Origin: Pseudomonadota bacterium
GTDB lineage: Bacteria; Pseudomonadota; Alphaproteobacteria; JAAXGF01
Direction of reading: 5' to 3'
Assembly: GCA_022563655.1 (NCBI GenBank)
Contig: JADFMW010000016.1
Location: forward strand, 1-20,849
Length of the DNA: 20,849 nt
Shown here piece by piece: positions 1 through 7,111 of the stretch. The notes beneath the pieces are model-generated. The model was not told the DNA's origin, ran no database searches, and saw only the letters and a list, made by a program, of their open reading frames with translations. A program made the translations under genes and the position numbers. Every line of letters begins with the position of its first letter. The stretch's first letter is position 1.

Positions 1-308
1 CTGTCGGGGTTCTTTTCGCCAGGCATTGTCGCCCAACCCTGTTTTTCTACGTAGTCACTTCTCTTCCAGGAACTTTCTTCTTTCAATTCTTTGAGCTTCT
101 GATCTTTCTCCGAATCCTGGCTAAACTGCTCGACACAAATCGGTGCCAAGCGGCCAACGACGGCATCTTCAGCCATTTCCTCAGCCATTTTCTGTGCAGT
201 GCCACCTGTAACCCATCCACCCCAAGCGAAGCCGATGATGGCTAATACGATTGCACCACCGATAGCACCCCACAGACCTGGCTTGATTTTCTCCCAATTC
301 ATCTGCAT
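1..308 (-). CDS. Partial small membrane protein of unknown function
   Basis: The reading frame is open from ATG at 308 to the left edge (102 codons, C-terminus missing). The start is fixed by a perfect AGGAGG (316-321, minus strand) seven bases upstream; the second Met two codons later would be too far away. Residues 1-10 are polar (MQMNWEKIKP), about 11-34 form one Gly/Ala/Ile-rich membrane segment with several Trp, and the rest is a charged, Glu/Lys-rich domain with one Cys in APICVEQF. I recall similar short proteins, annotated only as hypothetical, in alphaproteobacteria, but cannot name a function. Codon use (GGT, GCT, ATT, GAA, AAA) is clearly less GC-rich than in every gene to its right, which may mean transfer or a different expression class. 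Confidence 0.75.
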   Translation of the reverse strand, partial: MQMNWEKIKPGLWGAIGGAIVLAIIGFAWGGWVTGGTAQKMAEEMAEDAVVGRLAPICVEQFSQDSEKDQKLKELKEESSWKRSDYVEKQGWATMPGEKNPD

Positions 309-830
309 CCGGATACCTCCTGAAAAAGCGAATTATCCGAGATTCCCCTGATGACCACTCGCGGTCACCGGTAGCGTAGCAAATATGGCTGTCGAAGGCG
401 AATCCGGTCCTGATCCGGCAGTCTCCAATGCGTGTTCATCCCTTTTTCAGGCTGCTTCGGCAATGGTGCTAGAAATTCGCGCCGGGATGGGGAACGCCGA
501 GAATTCCGCCCGCGAAATTGGAGGGGAACTACACGCGCGCACAGGAAGCCGAGGGGGGGTCCCCGGGGTGAGCACCGGCCCGCGCGTGCACGATATACCC
601 CGAAGCCGCCCCAGCGAACGCCACCCCTTCGCCCAAGGCGGGGAAGGTGCCCGGCCCTCCCGGCTGACGGCGACGACGACGCCGAGGACGGAGGCGCAGA
701 CTAGCGGACCGGGGTGACCAACGGGCCAGGAAACCCGACGAAACGGCTTCCCGTGCTACCTATTTGCTACCTAACGCGCAGTATAGGCAGATAACGAGAA
801 GCGGCGCATCCCGTAACTCATTGAAAAAAA
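309..830. other. Gene-poor stretch between the small membrane protein and tRNA-Leu
   Basis: No convincing gene is seen. Short open frames at about 385-717 have no family resemblance, no good ribosome site and skewed composition. The stretch holds the ribosome site of the leftward gene (316-321) and a GC-rich, low-information middle. TGCTACCTA occurs twice (754-762 and 765-773), and a 10-base TATTTGCTAC is present at 761-770 and inverted at 376-385. These short repeats beside the 3' end of a tRNA gene resemble arm-type integrase sites, but no integrase is present. Confidence 0.5.
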
Positions 831-917
831 TGGTGCCCCCAGGGAGACTCGAACTCCCACGTCCTTGCGGACAACAGATTTTGAGTCTGCCGCGTCTACC
901 GGTTCCGCCACAGGGGC
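831..917 (-). tRNA. tRNA-Leu (anticodon CAA)
   Basis: Read on the minus strand, an 87-nt cloverleaf runs from GCCCCTG to a genome-encoded CCA. The acceptor pairs GCCCCTG with TGGGGGC, including two wobble pairs at the base. The anticodon stem GCAGA/TCTGT encloses the loop CTCAAAA, giving anticodon CAA at 883-881, which reads UUG. The long variable arm TGTCCGCAAGGACG is the class II arm expected of a leucine tRNA, and GTTCGAGTC is the T loop. The gene is complete and preceded by a good promoter. Confidence 0.95.
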
Positions 918-932
918 TTGGTGCGCGCGGAC

Positions 933-960
933 ATCATAGCCCAGGCCCCCCAACGGTCAA
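933..960 (-). promoter_or_regulatory. Promoter of tRNA-Leu
   Basis: On the minus strand TTGACC (960-955) is separated by 16 bases from TATGAT (938-933). That is 5 of 6 consensus bases in each box. The predicted start near 926 lies about ten bases before the mature tRNA 5' end at 917. Confidence 0.7.
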
Positions 961-980
961 CAGACGCGCAGCGCCGCGCC

Positions 981-1010
981 GGCTCCCACCGGCTCCCACC
1001 GGCTCCCGCC
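981..1010. repeat. 10-bp tandem repeat, three units
   Basis: GGCTCCCACC occurs at 981-990 and 991-1000 and as GGCTCCCGCC at 1001-1010. It is intergenic, between tRNA-Leu and the YqaA-like gene, with no evident function. Confidence 0.85.
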
Positions 1011-1017
1011 CGGGGCA

Positions 1018-1047
1018 TTGCCCCGGGCGCGCCGCTCGGGCTATATG
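1018..1047 (+). promoter_or_regulatory. Weak candidate promoter for the YqaA-dsbB-coq7 group
   Basis: TTGCCC (1018-1023) lies 18 bases before TATATG (1042-1047), about 75 bases upstream of the first start codon. Each box matches consensus at four positions, and the -10 box lacks the important final T, so this is a tentative call. Confidence 0.25.
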
Positions 1048-1123
1048 CGCGCGCACCGGACCGGTCGACGCGGCTGGTCCCGACACGGCCGGGGCCGGCG
1101 CGCGCGGGCGCCGGGATCGAGAC

Positions 1124-1705
1124 ATGCTGAGGCGGCTTTACGACTGGACGATGGGGCTCGCGGCGCACCGCCACGCGCTGGCGCTGCTGGCGCTGGTGGC
1201 GTTCATCGAGAGCTCGATCTTTCCCATCCCGCCCGACGTGCTCCTGGTGCCGATGGTGCTCGCGGCGCGGGCGCGGGCGTGGCGCATCGCGCTCGTGTGC
1301 ACGGTCGCCTCGGTGCTGGGCGGGCTCGCCGGCTACGGCATCGGCTACTTCGTGTTCGAGACGGTGGGCCGGCCGCTCCTCGAGTTCTACGGCGGCGGCG
1401 ATGCGTTCGCGAGCTTCCGCGACACTTACAACGCATGGGGTTTGTGGATCGTCTTCACCGCCGGCCTCACGCCGCTCCCGTACAAGGTCTTCACCATCGC
1501 CAGCGGCGTGACGCACCTCGACTTGACGATCTTCGTCTTGGGCTCGGTGTTGTCCCGGGGCTTGCGCTTTTACGCCGTGGCGGCGCTGCTGTGGCGCTTC
1601 GGCACGCCGCTCCGCGCCTTCGTCGAGAACCACCTCGGCAAGGTGACCGCGGCATTCGCCCTGTTGCTCGTGGGCGGCTTCGCCTTGATACGGCTGCTCC
1701 GCTGA
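1124..1705 (+). CDS. YqaA/DedA (SNARE-associated, VTT) family inner-membrane protein
   Basis: A 193-residue polytopic membrane protein of the YqaA branch of the DedA superfamily. DedA proteins are linked to lipid-carrier or phospholipid flipping and envelope homeostasis; the substrate of this one cannot be read from sequence. Residues 20-45 hold the family signature around ESSIFPIPPD, where the acidic residue and the Pro pair are characteristic. A glycine-rich membrane segment (GGLAGYGIGYFVFETVG) and the motif FTPAGLTP-like TAGLTPLPYKVFTIASG follow, then two more hydrophobic segments at the C-terminus. The frame extends upstream without a stop, but the ATG at 1124 is chosen because homology begins there and the upstream part would run antisense through tRNA-Leu. 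It heads a group with dsbB and coq7, 47 bases before dsbB. Confidence 0.85.
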   Translation: MLRRLYDWTMGLAAHRHALALLALVAFIESSIFPIPPDVLLVPMVLAARARAWRIALVCTVASVLGGLAGYGIGYFVFETVGRPLLEFYGGGDAFASFRDTYNAWGLWIVFTAGLTPLPYKVFTIASGVTHLDLTIFVLGSVLSRGLRFYAVAALLWRFGTPLRAFVENHLGKVTAAFALLLVGGFALIRLLR

Positions 1706-1752
1706 GCTCGGCGCCACTCCCCAAGCCCCGCGCGAACGGCTATGGTGACGCC

Positions 1753-2238
1753 ATGCTGACACCGCGCGCCGTCGGCGGCGTGATCGTGGCGGCGAGCGTC
1801 GCGGCGCTCGCCGCGGCGTTCCTCGCCCAGTACCTGGCCGGGCTCGATCCCTGCCCGTTGTGCGTCTATCAGCGCTACCCCTACGGCGCGACGCTGGCGC
1901 TGGGCGCGCTGGCGCTGGCGGCTCCGGGCCGCTGGCCGGCGCTGTTCGTCGGCCTCGCCGGGGCCGCGTTCGCCGCCGGGGCCGGCACGGCCTTGTGGCA
2001 CGTGGGCGTCCAAGTGGGCTGGTTCGAGGAGCTGGCCGTGTGCGTAGGCGGCGAGGTCCCACAGACCCTGGACGACATGAGGGCGCAGCTCCTCGGCCCC
2101 GCGCCGCCGCCCTGCGGCGAGGTCGCCTGGTCGCTGTTCGGCGTCTCGATCCCCGGCTATAATTTGATGTACTCGGCCGCCCTCGCCGCGCTCAGCCTCG
2201 GCGCCGCGGCGGCGCTGGCGAGAAAGGCGCAGCCATGA
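1753..2238 (+). CDS. dsbB: Disulfide bond formation protein B (DsbB)
   Basis: A 161-residue inner-membrane quinone reductase that reoxidises DsbA and passes the electrons to ubiquinone. The first periplasmic loop has the redox pair CPLC (Cys34, Cys37), followed by QRYPY, a version typical of alphaproteobacterial DsbB. The second loop supplies the other pair, Cys97 and Cys121. Four hydrophobic segments (about 8-27, 46-60, 64-82 and 137-155) fit the four-helix fold, and the length is normal. The stop overlaps the start of coq7 in ATGA, so the two are translationally coupled. Pairing a ubiquinone-dependent enzyme with a ubiquinone biosynthesis gene makes functional sense, though that link is inference. 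Confidence 0.9.
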   Translation: MLTPRAVGGVIVAASVAALAAAFLAQYLAGLDPCPLCVYQRYPYGATLALGALALAAPGRWPALFVGLAGAAFAAGAGTALWHVGVQVGWFEELAVCVGGEVPQTLDDMRAQLLGPAPPPCGEVAWSLFGVSIPGYNLMYSAALAALSLGAAAALARKAQP

Positions 2239-2810
2239 GCGAAGCGGCCAGGAAGCGACCCAAACTCACCGGCGAGGACCGGCTGCCGGGCGACCCCAGC
2301 CGCGCCGAGCTGATCGCGCGCATGATCCGCGTCGACCACGCCGGCGAGTACGGCGCCGCCCGCATCTACGACGGCCAGCTCGCGGTCCTCGGCCGGGCCG
2401 CGGGGGCGGGCGAGATTCGCCGCATGGCCGAGCAGGAGAAGAGCCACCTCGAGGCCTTCGATAAGCTCGTCGTCGAGCGCCGGGTGCGGCCGACGGCGCT
2501 GTCACCGCTGTGGCACGTGGCCGGATACGCCCTTGGCGCCGCGAGCGCGCTGATGGGCGAGCGCGCGGCCATGGCGTGCACCGTCGCGGTCGAGACCGTG
2601 ATCGGCGAGCACTACGCGGGCCAGGCCGCCCGGCTCGGCGACGACGAGGCCGAGCTGCGCGCGCTGATCGAGGAGTTCCGCGAAGACGAGCTGGGCCACC
2701 GCGACGCGGCCCTGGCCGGAGGCGCCGAGGAGATGGCCGGCTACGGCCCGTTCACGCGCGCCGTCAAGGCCGGAACGCGGCTCGCCATCTGGCTGTCGGA
2801 GCGGATTTAA
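2235..2810 (+). CDS. coq7: COQ7/CAT5-type demethoxyubiquinone hydroxylase
   Basis: A 191-residue di-iron carboxylate monooxygenase that hydroxylates the demethoxyubiquinone ring near the end of ubiquinone synthesis; it replaces the flavoprotein UbiF in many alphaproteobacteria. The iron-ligand pattern is complete: Glu38 in DHAGEYGA, Glu68 and His71 (ExxH in EQEKSHLE), Glu120 in CTVAVETVIGEHY, and Glu152 and His155 (ExxH in DELGH). Length and spacing match the bacterial COQ7 family. The ATG overlaps the dsbB stop. The last 47 bases overlap the 3' end of the convergent tenI-like gene, leaving no room for a terminator between them. Confidence 0.93.
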   Translation: MSEAARKRPKLTGEDRLPGDPSRAELIARMIRVDHAGEYGAARIYDGQLAVLGRAAGAGEIRRMAEQEKSHLEAFDKLVVERRVRPTALSPLWHVAGYALGAASALMGERAAMACTVAVETVIGEHYAGQAARLGDDEAELRALIEEFREDELGHRDAALAGGAEEMAGYGPFTRAVKAGTRLAIWLSERI

Positions 2811-3420
2811 GGGCCGCGACCAGCGCCGCCGCCGCCCGCTCGGGGTCGCGGGCGCGCATCACCGCGCCCATGACCGCCACGCCCGCGGCGCCCGCCGCGA
2901 GGCAGTCGGCGGCGTTCGCCGCCGTAACGCCGCCCAGGGCGAGGACGGGAATGTCGACCGCCCCGGCGACGCGGCTCAGGCCCTCGAGGCCGAGGGCCGG
3001 GCCGTAGCCGGGCTTGCTCGCGGTGGCGAATACCGGGCTTGCGGTGAGGTAATCGGCGCCCTCGGCGGCGGCGTTCGCGGCTTCCTCGAGCGCGTGGGCG
3101 GACACCCCCACGAGGGCTTCGCGGCCGACCGCGCGCCGGGCCTCGGCCACGGCATGGCCTTGCGGCAGGTGCACGCCACGGGCGCCGCAATCGGCCGCGA
3201 CGCGGGCGGCGCCGTTGACGCTCACCGCCGCGCCGTAAGGACGGGCAAGTTCCATGATGTCCTTGACGAGGCTCGCCAGCGCCGCCTCCGCGAGGTCCTT
3301 TTCGCGCACCATCACCCAGCGGCAGCCGCCGCGAAGCGCCGCCGCCGCCACCTCGCGCAGCGGCCGCCGGGCCATGGCGCGGTCGGTGATCAGCAACAGC
3401 GGCGGCTCGGGCAGGCTCAC
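2764..3420 (-). CDS. tenI: TenI-like protein of the ThiE/TenI fold, probable thiazole tautomerase
   Basis: A 218-residue TIM-barrel protein, last in the thiamine operon. It shares the phosphate-binding end of the ThiE family (VLALGGVTAANA, GVAVMGAVM). However, it lacks ThiE marks present in the paralogue at 7108-7776: VMVREKD replaces VQLRDK, SVNGAARV replaces LVNDRVDV, and GVHLPQ replaces GVHLGQDD. Instead VSAHALEEA carries His109, matching as I recall the catalytic His122 region of Bacillus TenI. Bacillus TenI aromatises the thiazole tautomer released by ThiG. Position directly after thiG supports that role. The start is GTG at 3420, overlapping the thiG stop as GTGA; there is no nearby ATG. 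Automated annotation may well label it ThiE. The TenI assignment is inference from motifs and context. Confidence 0.75.
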   Translation of the reverse strand: MSLPEPPLLLITDRAMARRPLREVAAAALRGGCRWVMVREKDLAEAALASLVKDIMELARPYGAAVSVNGAARVAADCGARGVHLPQGHAVAEARRAVGREALVGVSAHALEEAANAAAEGADYLTASPVFATASKPGYGPALGLEGLSRVAGAVDIPVLALGGVTAANAADCLAAGAAGVAVMGAVMRARDPERAAAALVAALKSAPTARWRAAFRP

Positions 3421-4187
3421 ACCTCGATCATATCCTCGTCGGAGGTCGACGCCTTCGCGTACATCCGCCGCGGCATGCGCCCGGCCTCGTGCGCCAGCCG
3501 CCCGGCCTCGATCGCCAGACGCATCGAGCGCGCCATCTTCACCGGGTCGCGGGCGCGCGCGACGGCGCTGTTGAGCAGCACGCCGTCGCAGCCCAGTTCC
3601 ATGGCGATGGCCACGTCGGAGGCGGTGCCGACGCCCGCATCGACGATCACCGGCACCGAGCACTGGTCGCGGATAATGCGGATGTTGTAAGGGTTGCGGA
3701 TGCCCATGCCCGAGCCGATCGGCGCGCCCAGGGGCATGACCGCGGCGCAGCCCACGTCCTCGAGCTTCTTGCACGTCACCGGGTCGTCGTTGCAGTAGGG
3801 CAGCACGACGAAGCCGTCGTTCACCAGCTCTTGCGCCGCGCCCAGCAGGTGCTCGACGTCGGGGAACAGGGTCTCGTCGTCGCCGATGACCTCGAGCTTG
3901 ATCCAGTCCGAGCCCAGCGCCTCGCGCGCCAGCCGCGCCGTCAGCACGGCGTCGCGCGAGGTGTAGCAGCCGGCGGTGTTGGGCAGGATCTCGCAGCGCC
4001 CGCGCAACAGATCGAACAGGCTTTCGCCGCCGCCGTCGAGGCTGACGCGGCGCATGGCCACGGTCACCACCTCGGCGCCGCTGGCCTCGATGGCGTCGAG
4101 CATGACCCGTTGGTTGGGGTAGCCGGCCGAACCGATGAACAACCGCGAGCCGAAGCTCTTGTTGGCGATGACGAGCTTGCCTGACAT
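3417..4187 (-). CDS. thiG: Thiazole synthase ThiG
   Basis: A 256-residue TIM-barrel enzyme that condenses 1-deoxyxylulose-5-phosphate, dehydroglycine and the ThiS thiocarboxylate sulfur into the thiazole phosphate of thiamine. The Schiff-base lysine is Lys97 in DWIKLEVIGD. Other family landmarks are GSAGYPN near residue 20, LPNTAGCYT at 69-76, PLGAPIGSG(M)G(I)RNP with its conserved loop, and the phosphate-binding DAGVGTASD and DGVLLNSAVA. Length is normal. It starts 8 bases after thiS and its stop overlaps the tenI-like start, so the sulfur carrier, the synthase and the presumed tautomerase are probably made together. Confidence 0.96.
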   Translation of the reverse strand: MSGKLVIANKSFGSRLFIGSAGYPNQRVMLDAIEASGAEVVTVAMRRVSLDGGGESLFDLLRGRCEILPNTAGCYTSRDAVLTARLAREALGSDWIKLEVIGDDETLFPDVEHLLGAAQELVNDGFVVLPYCNDDPVTCKKLEDVGCAAVMPLGAPIGSGMGIRNPYNIRIIRDQCSVPVIVDAGVGTASDVAIAMELGCDGVLLNSAVARARDPVKMARSMRLAIEAGRLAHEAGRMPRRMYAKASTSDEDMIEV

Positions 4188-4195
4188 CGCCGCGC

Positions 4196-4405
4196 TCAGC
4201 CGCCGGCCTTCGCCTGCACGACCTCGACGCGGTCGCCCGGCTTAAGGCGCTTGGTCGCCCACTCGGCGCGCGGCGTCACGCCGGCGTTGACCGCCACCGC
4301 GATGCCGGGGTGCTCGGGGTCGATGCCGCAAGCGGCGAGAAGCTCGCGCACCGTCTGGTCCGCGTATGGCCTGGACTCGCCGTTGAAGGAGATGGTCCCG
4401 GTCAT
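4196..4405 (-). CDS. thiS: Sulfur carrier protein ThiS
   Basis: A 69-residue ubiquitin-like protein that carries sulfur as a C-terminal thiocarboxylate to ThiG. It has the small beta-grasp pattern (SFNGESRPY, TVRELLAACG, VAVNAGVTPRAEW, LKPGDRVEVVQAKAGG) and ends in the obligatory Gly-Gly. The ATG at 4405 overlaps the thiO stop in ATGA. The frame runs on upstream, but that is antisense-free overlap with thiO and carries no ThiS homology. The adenylating enzyme ThiF needed to activate the C-terminus is not in this window. Confidence 0.95.
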   Translation of the reverse strand: MTGTISFNGESRPYADQTVRELLAACGIDPEHPGIAVAVNAGVTPRAEWATKRLKPGDRVEVVQAKAGG

Positions 4406-5616
4406 CGTTCCGCCACGGGCTCGAGCCGGCTCGCCGAGGGCGCCGGCTTGGCCGCGGCGCCCGATTTGGGCGCGAAGCGCGCCAGCGAGAACGGCGCGAT
4501 CGACTCGGGCGTCGCGCCGCCGATCAGGAGATCGGCGATCGCGCGCCCGGTGAGCGGGGCAAGCAGGATGCCGTTGCGGTGGTGCCCCGTGGCCATGATC
4601 AATCCGCCCAAATCGGTCGCTCCCAGAATTGGGGCGTCGTCGCGGCTGCCCGGCCGCAATCCCACCCACGTCTCGACGAGCGGCAGGTCGTAGATGCCGG
4701 GCAGGGTCTCCCACGCCTCGCGCAGGAGATCGAGCACGCCGCCCGCCGTCAACGTCGTGTCGAAACCCTTCTCCTCGACGGTCGCCCCGACCAGCAGGCG
4801 CCCGTCGGAGCGCGGAACCAGGTATATGGCCGGGCCCCACACCACGTGGCTCAACAGCGGCGCCCCGGGGGGCATCTGAACCGCCAGCATCTGCCCCTTC
4901 ACCGGCCGCACCGGCGGGCGCAGGGCCTGGGGCAGGCCGCCGATATCGCGCGACCAGACGCCGGCGGCGAGCACCACCGCGTCCGCCGCGAGGCTCCGGC
5001 GGCCCAGCCGCTGAGCGGCAAACCGCACGCCGGTCACGTGGTCACCGTCGGCGAGGATTTCAAGCACCTCGGTGTGCTCGCGCAACTCGCCGCCGGCGCC
5101 CGTGAAGGCCGCGCTGAGCGCCCGGGCCAGCTTGCGGTTGTCGACCTGATGGTCGAGCGGGCTGAACACCGCGGCCGTGACGCTGCGCGCCAGGTGCGGC
5201 TCGCGCCGGCGCGCCTCGGAACCCGGGATCCACTCGAGGTCGAGGCCGAGCTGGCGCTGAAAGTCGTACTGAAACCTCAGGCGCTCGACGTCGTCGCGGT
5301 CGTGGGCGACGACGATGGTGCCCTCGGTCCGGTAGTCGATGGAAATCCCCGATGCCTCTTCGAGCTCGCGGGCGAAATCGGGCCACATCGCCCGGCTCTC
5401 GAGGGCGAGGCTCAGCAAGGGCTCCTCGCTCGGCTCGGCCTCGACCTGCGGCGCCAGCATGCCGGCCGCCGCCCAGGTGGCGCCGAGACCCGCCTCGCCG
5501 CGCTCGAAGACGGTGACGGCGCGGCCGGCTTGCGCCAGACGCCAGCCGATGGCAAGACCGCACACGCCGCCGCCGATGATCGCGATCACGTCGCTGGGTT
5601 CCCGTCGGGCCGCCAT
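4402..5616 (-). CDS. thiO: Glycine oxidase ThiO
   Basis: A 404-residue FAD-dependent amine oxidase of the DAO family. In aerobes ThiO oxidises glycine to the dehydroglycine (iminoacetate) used by ThiG, replacing the radical enzyme ThiH. The N-terminal dinucleotide fold is visible (IIGGGVCGLAIG, then VTVFERGEAG with the ribose-binding acidic residue). It is followed by GATWAAAGMLAPQ, a motif typical of glycine oxidases, and the C-terminal FAD contact GLRPGSRDDAPILG, then GHHRNGILLAP. ATG at 5616 is chosen because the FAD fold begins nine residues later and GAGGGG lies just upstream; the open frame beyond it overlaps tenA. There is a 14-base gap from tenA and an ATGA overlap with thiS. Confidence 0.93.
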   Translation of the reverse strand: MAARREPSDVIAIIGGGVCGLAIGWRLAQAGRAVTVFERGEAGLGATWAAAGMLAPQVEAEPSEEPLLSLALESRAMWPDFARELEEASGISIDYRTEGTIVVAHDRDDVERLRFQYDFQRQLGLDLEWIPGSEARRREPHLARSVTAAVFSPLDHQVDNRKLARALSAAFTGAGGELREHTEVLEILADGDHVTGVRFAAQRLGRRSLAADAVVLAAGVWSRDIGGLPQALRPPVRPVKGQMLAVQMPPGAPLLSHVVWGPAIYLVPRSDGRLLVGATVEEKGFDTTLTAGGVLDLLREAWETLPGIYDLPLVETWVGLRPGSRDDAPILGATDLGGLIMATGHHRNGILLAPLTGRAIADLLIGGATPESIAPFSLARFAPKSGAAAKPAPSASRLEPVAER

Positions 5617-5630
5617 CGCCACCCCTCGCC

Positions 5631-6296
5631 TCAGCCGACCGGCCAGCCTTCCAGCCGGTAGGCGCTGTCCCAGAACATCCACTCGAGCTGCGCCGCCCGC
5701 GCGAACGCCGCGTGCATCCCGGCGAGCGTGGTCTCTCTGGCGCCGGCCGCGACCCTGTCGGCGACCGCGATGACGCCCTGCACGGCGGCGCCGAACGCTT
5801 CGTCGGCGTAGGTGTCGATCCACGCCTGGAACGGGTTGTCGGACGCGGCAACGGCCATGATGTGCTTGCCGACCTCCCAGTAGATCCAGAAGCACGGCAG
5901 GAGCGCGGCGACCAGGACCTCGTACGGCGCGTGATACGCCGTCGCCAGCAGGAAGCTGTTGTAGCCGAGACAGGTCGGCGACGGCTCGGTGCGGGCGGCC
6001 TCCTCGGGCGCGATGCCGAACTGGCGGAAGTAGCTCTCGTGCAGCGCCCGCTCGACGACTACCGCCTCGCGCGCGCTCTCGGCGAACGTGACCATGTCGT
6101 CGGTGGCCTCGGCCCGCGCCGCGGCGACCGACAGCGCCCGCGAGAACGCGATCAGGTAAACCCCGTCCTGCAGCATGTAGAAGCGGAACCGCTCGGTGCT
6201 CAAGGTCCCCGCCGCGAGCTCGCGGTTGAACGGGTGCTCGAGGATGGCGTCGTAGATCGGCGCGGTTCTCGTCCAGGCGTCCTGCGAGAAGCTCAT
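5631..6296 (-). CDS. tenA: Aminopyrimidine aminohydrolase TenA (thiaminase II)
   Basis: A 221-residue all-helical TenA protein. It hydrolyses aminomethyl pyrimidine products of thiamine breakdown to HMP, which ThiD can phosphorylate. The residues known from Bacillus TenA fall at identical positions: Asp44 in MLQDGVYL, the catalytic Cys135 in LLPCFWIYWEVG, and Glu205 in QLEWMFWDSAY, with Tyr112 in LGYNSF and Tyr139 nearby. It is therefore the Cys-containing classical type. ATGA overlap with thiD directly upstream suggests that the salvage step and the kinase step are coupled. Confidence 0.95.
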   Translation of the reverse strand: MSFSQDAWTRTAPIYDAILEHPFNRELAAGTLSTERFRFYMLQDGVYLIAFSRALSVAAARAEATDDMVTFAESAREAVVVERALHESYFRQFGIAPEEAARTEPSPTCLGYNSFLLATAYHAPYEVLVAALLPCFWIYWEVGKHIMAVAASDNPFQAWIDTYADEAFGAAVQGVIAVADRVAAGARETTLAGMHAAFARAAQLEWMFWDSAYRLEGWPVG

Positions 6297-7111
6297 TGCG
6301 CCGCCTCGCTGGCGCTCCACAGCGCGTGGAAGTGGTGCACGGGCCCGCGGCCGCCGCCCACCGCCAGCTCGTCGGCCGCGCGCAGCGCCCGGGTGAGGTA
6401 GTCCTTGGCCCGCTCGACCGCCTCGGGCACCTCGATGCCGCGGGCGAGGTAGGCGGCGATGGCGCTGGACAGCGTGCATCCCGTGCCGTGGGTGTTGCGG
6501 GTCTCGACGCGCGGCGCGGCGAAGCGCCGCCGCACGGCCTCGCCGCACAGATAATCGACGCTTTCCGGCCCGCTCAGGTGGCCGCCCTTGAGCAGCGCGT
6601 AGCGCGGGCCCAGGCGCAACAGCCGGGCGCAGGCCGCCGCCATGTCCGCCTCGACGCCGGCGGCGGGCTCTTCGAGCAGCACCGCCGCCTCGGGCAGGTT
6701 CGGCGTGATCACGGTCGCCAGCGGCAACAGCCGCTCGCGCAGGGTCGCCACCGCGGCGGGCCGCAACAGGCGATCGCCGCTCTTCGCCACCATGACGGGA
6801 TCGAGGACGACGCGCGTGACGCCGTGGCGCTCGAGGCCCGCGGCGACCGCATCGATGACCTCGGAGCGGCTCAACATGCCGATCTTCACCGCGTCGATGC
6901 GGATGTCGTCGAACACCGCGTCGATCTGGGCGGCGATGAAGTCGGGCGGCGCGTCGTGGATCGCGCGCACCTCGCGGGTGTTCTGCGCGGTGAGCGCGGT
7001 GATCACCGAGGCGCCGTAGACGCCGAGCGCCGAGAAGGTCTTGAGGTCCGCCTGGATGCCGGCGCCGCCGCCGCTGTCGGAGCCGGCGATGGTCAAGGCC
7101 GTGGCGATCAT
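6293..7111 (-). CDS. thiD: Bifunctional HMP/HMP-phosphate kinase ThiD
   Basis: A 272-residue ribokinase-fold kinase that phosphorylates hydroxymethylpyrimidine twice to the pyrophosphate used by ThiE. The N-terminus TIAGSDSGGGAGIQADLKTF is the HMP-binding signature. DPVMVAKSG, ITPNLPEAAVLL and LLKGGHL follow, and NTHGTGCTLSSAIAAYL is the C-terminal anion hole with the catalytic Cys typical of ThiD. The start at 7111 overlaps the thiE stop in ATGA, and the stop overlaps tenA the same way. Length is usual. No fused ThiE or TenA domain is present; the three activities are separate genes. Confidence 0.96.
   Translation of the reverse strand: MIATALTIAGSDSGGGAGIQADLKTFSALGVYGASVITALTAQNTREVRAIHDAPPDFIAAQIDAVFDDIRIDAVKIGMLSRSEVIDAVAAGLERHGVTRVVLDPVMVAKSGDRLLRPAAVATLRERLLPLATVITPNLPEAAVLLEEPAAGVEADMAAACARLLRLGPRYALLKGGHLSGPESVDYLCGEAVRRRFAAPRVETRNTHGTGCTLSSAIAAYLARGIEVPEAVERAKDYLTRALRAADELAVGGGRGPVHHFHALWSASEAAQ

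Noticed and set aside
385..717. Open frame of 110 codons in the gene-poor stretch
   Set aside because: No ribosome site, no recognisable domain, an overlapping second frame of similar length, and composition expected from GC-rich non-coding DNA.
896..2062. Long open frame antisense to tRNA-Leu, the YqaA gene and dsbB
   Set aside because: Arg/Pro/Ala-rich shadow of the true genes on the other strand.
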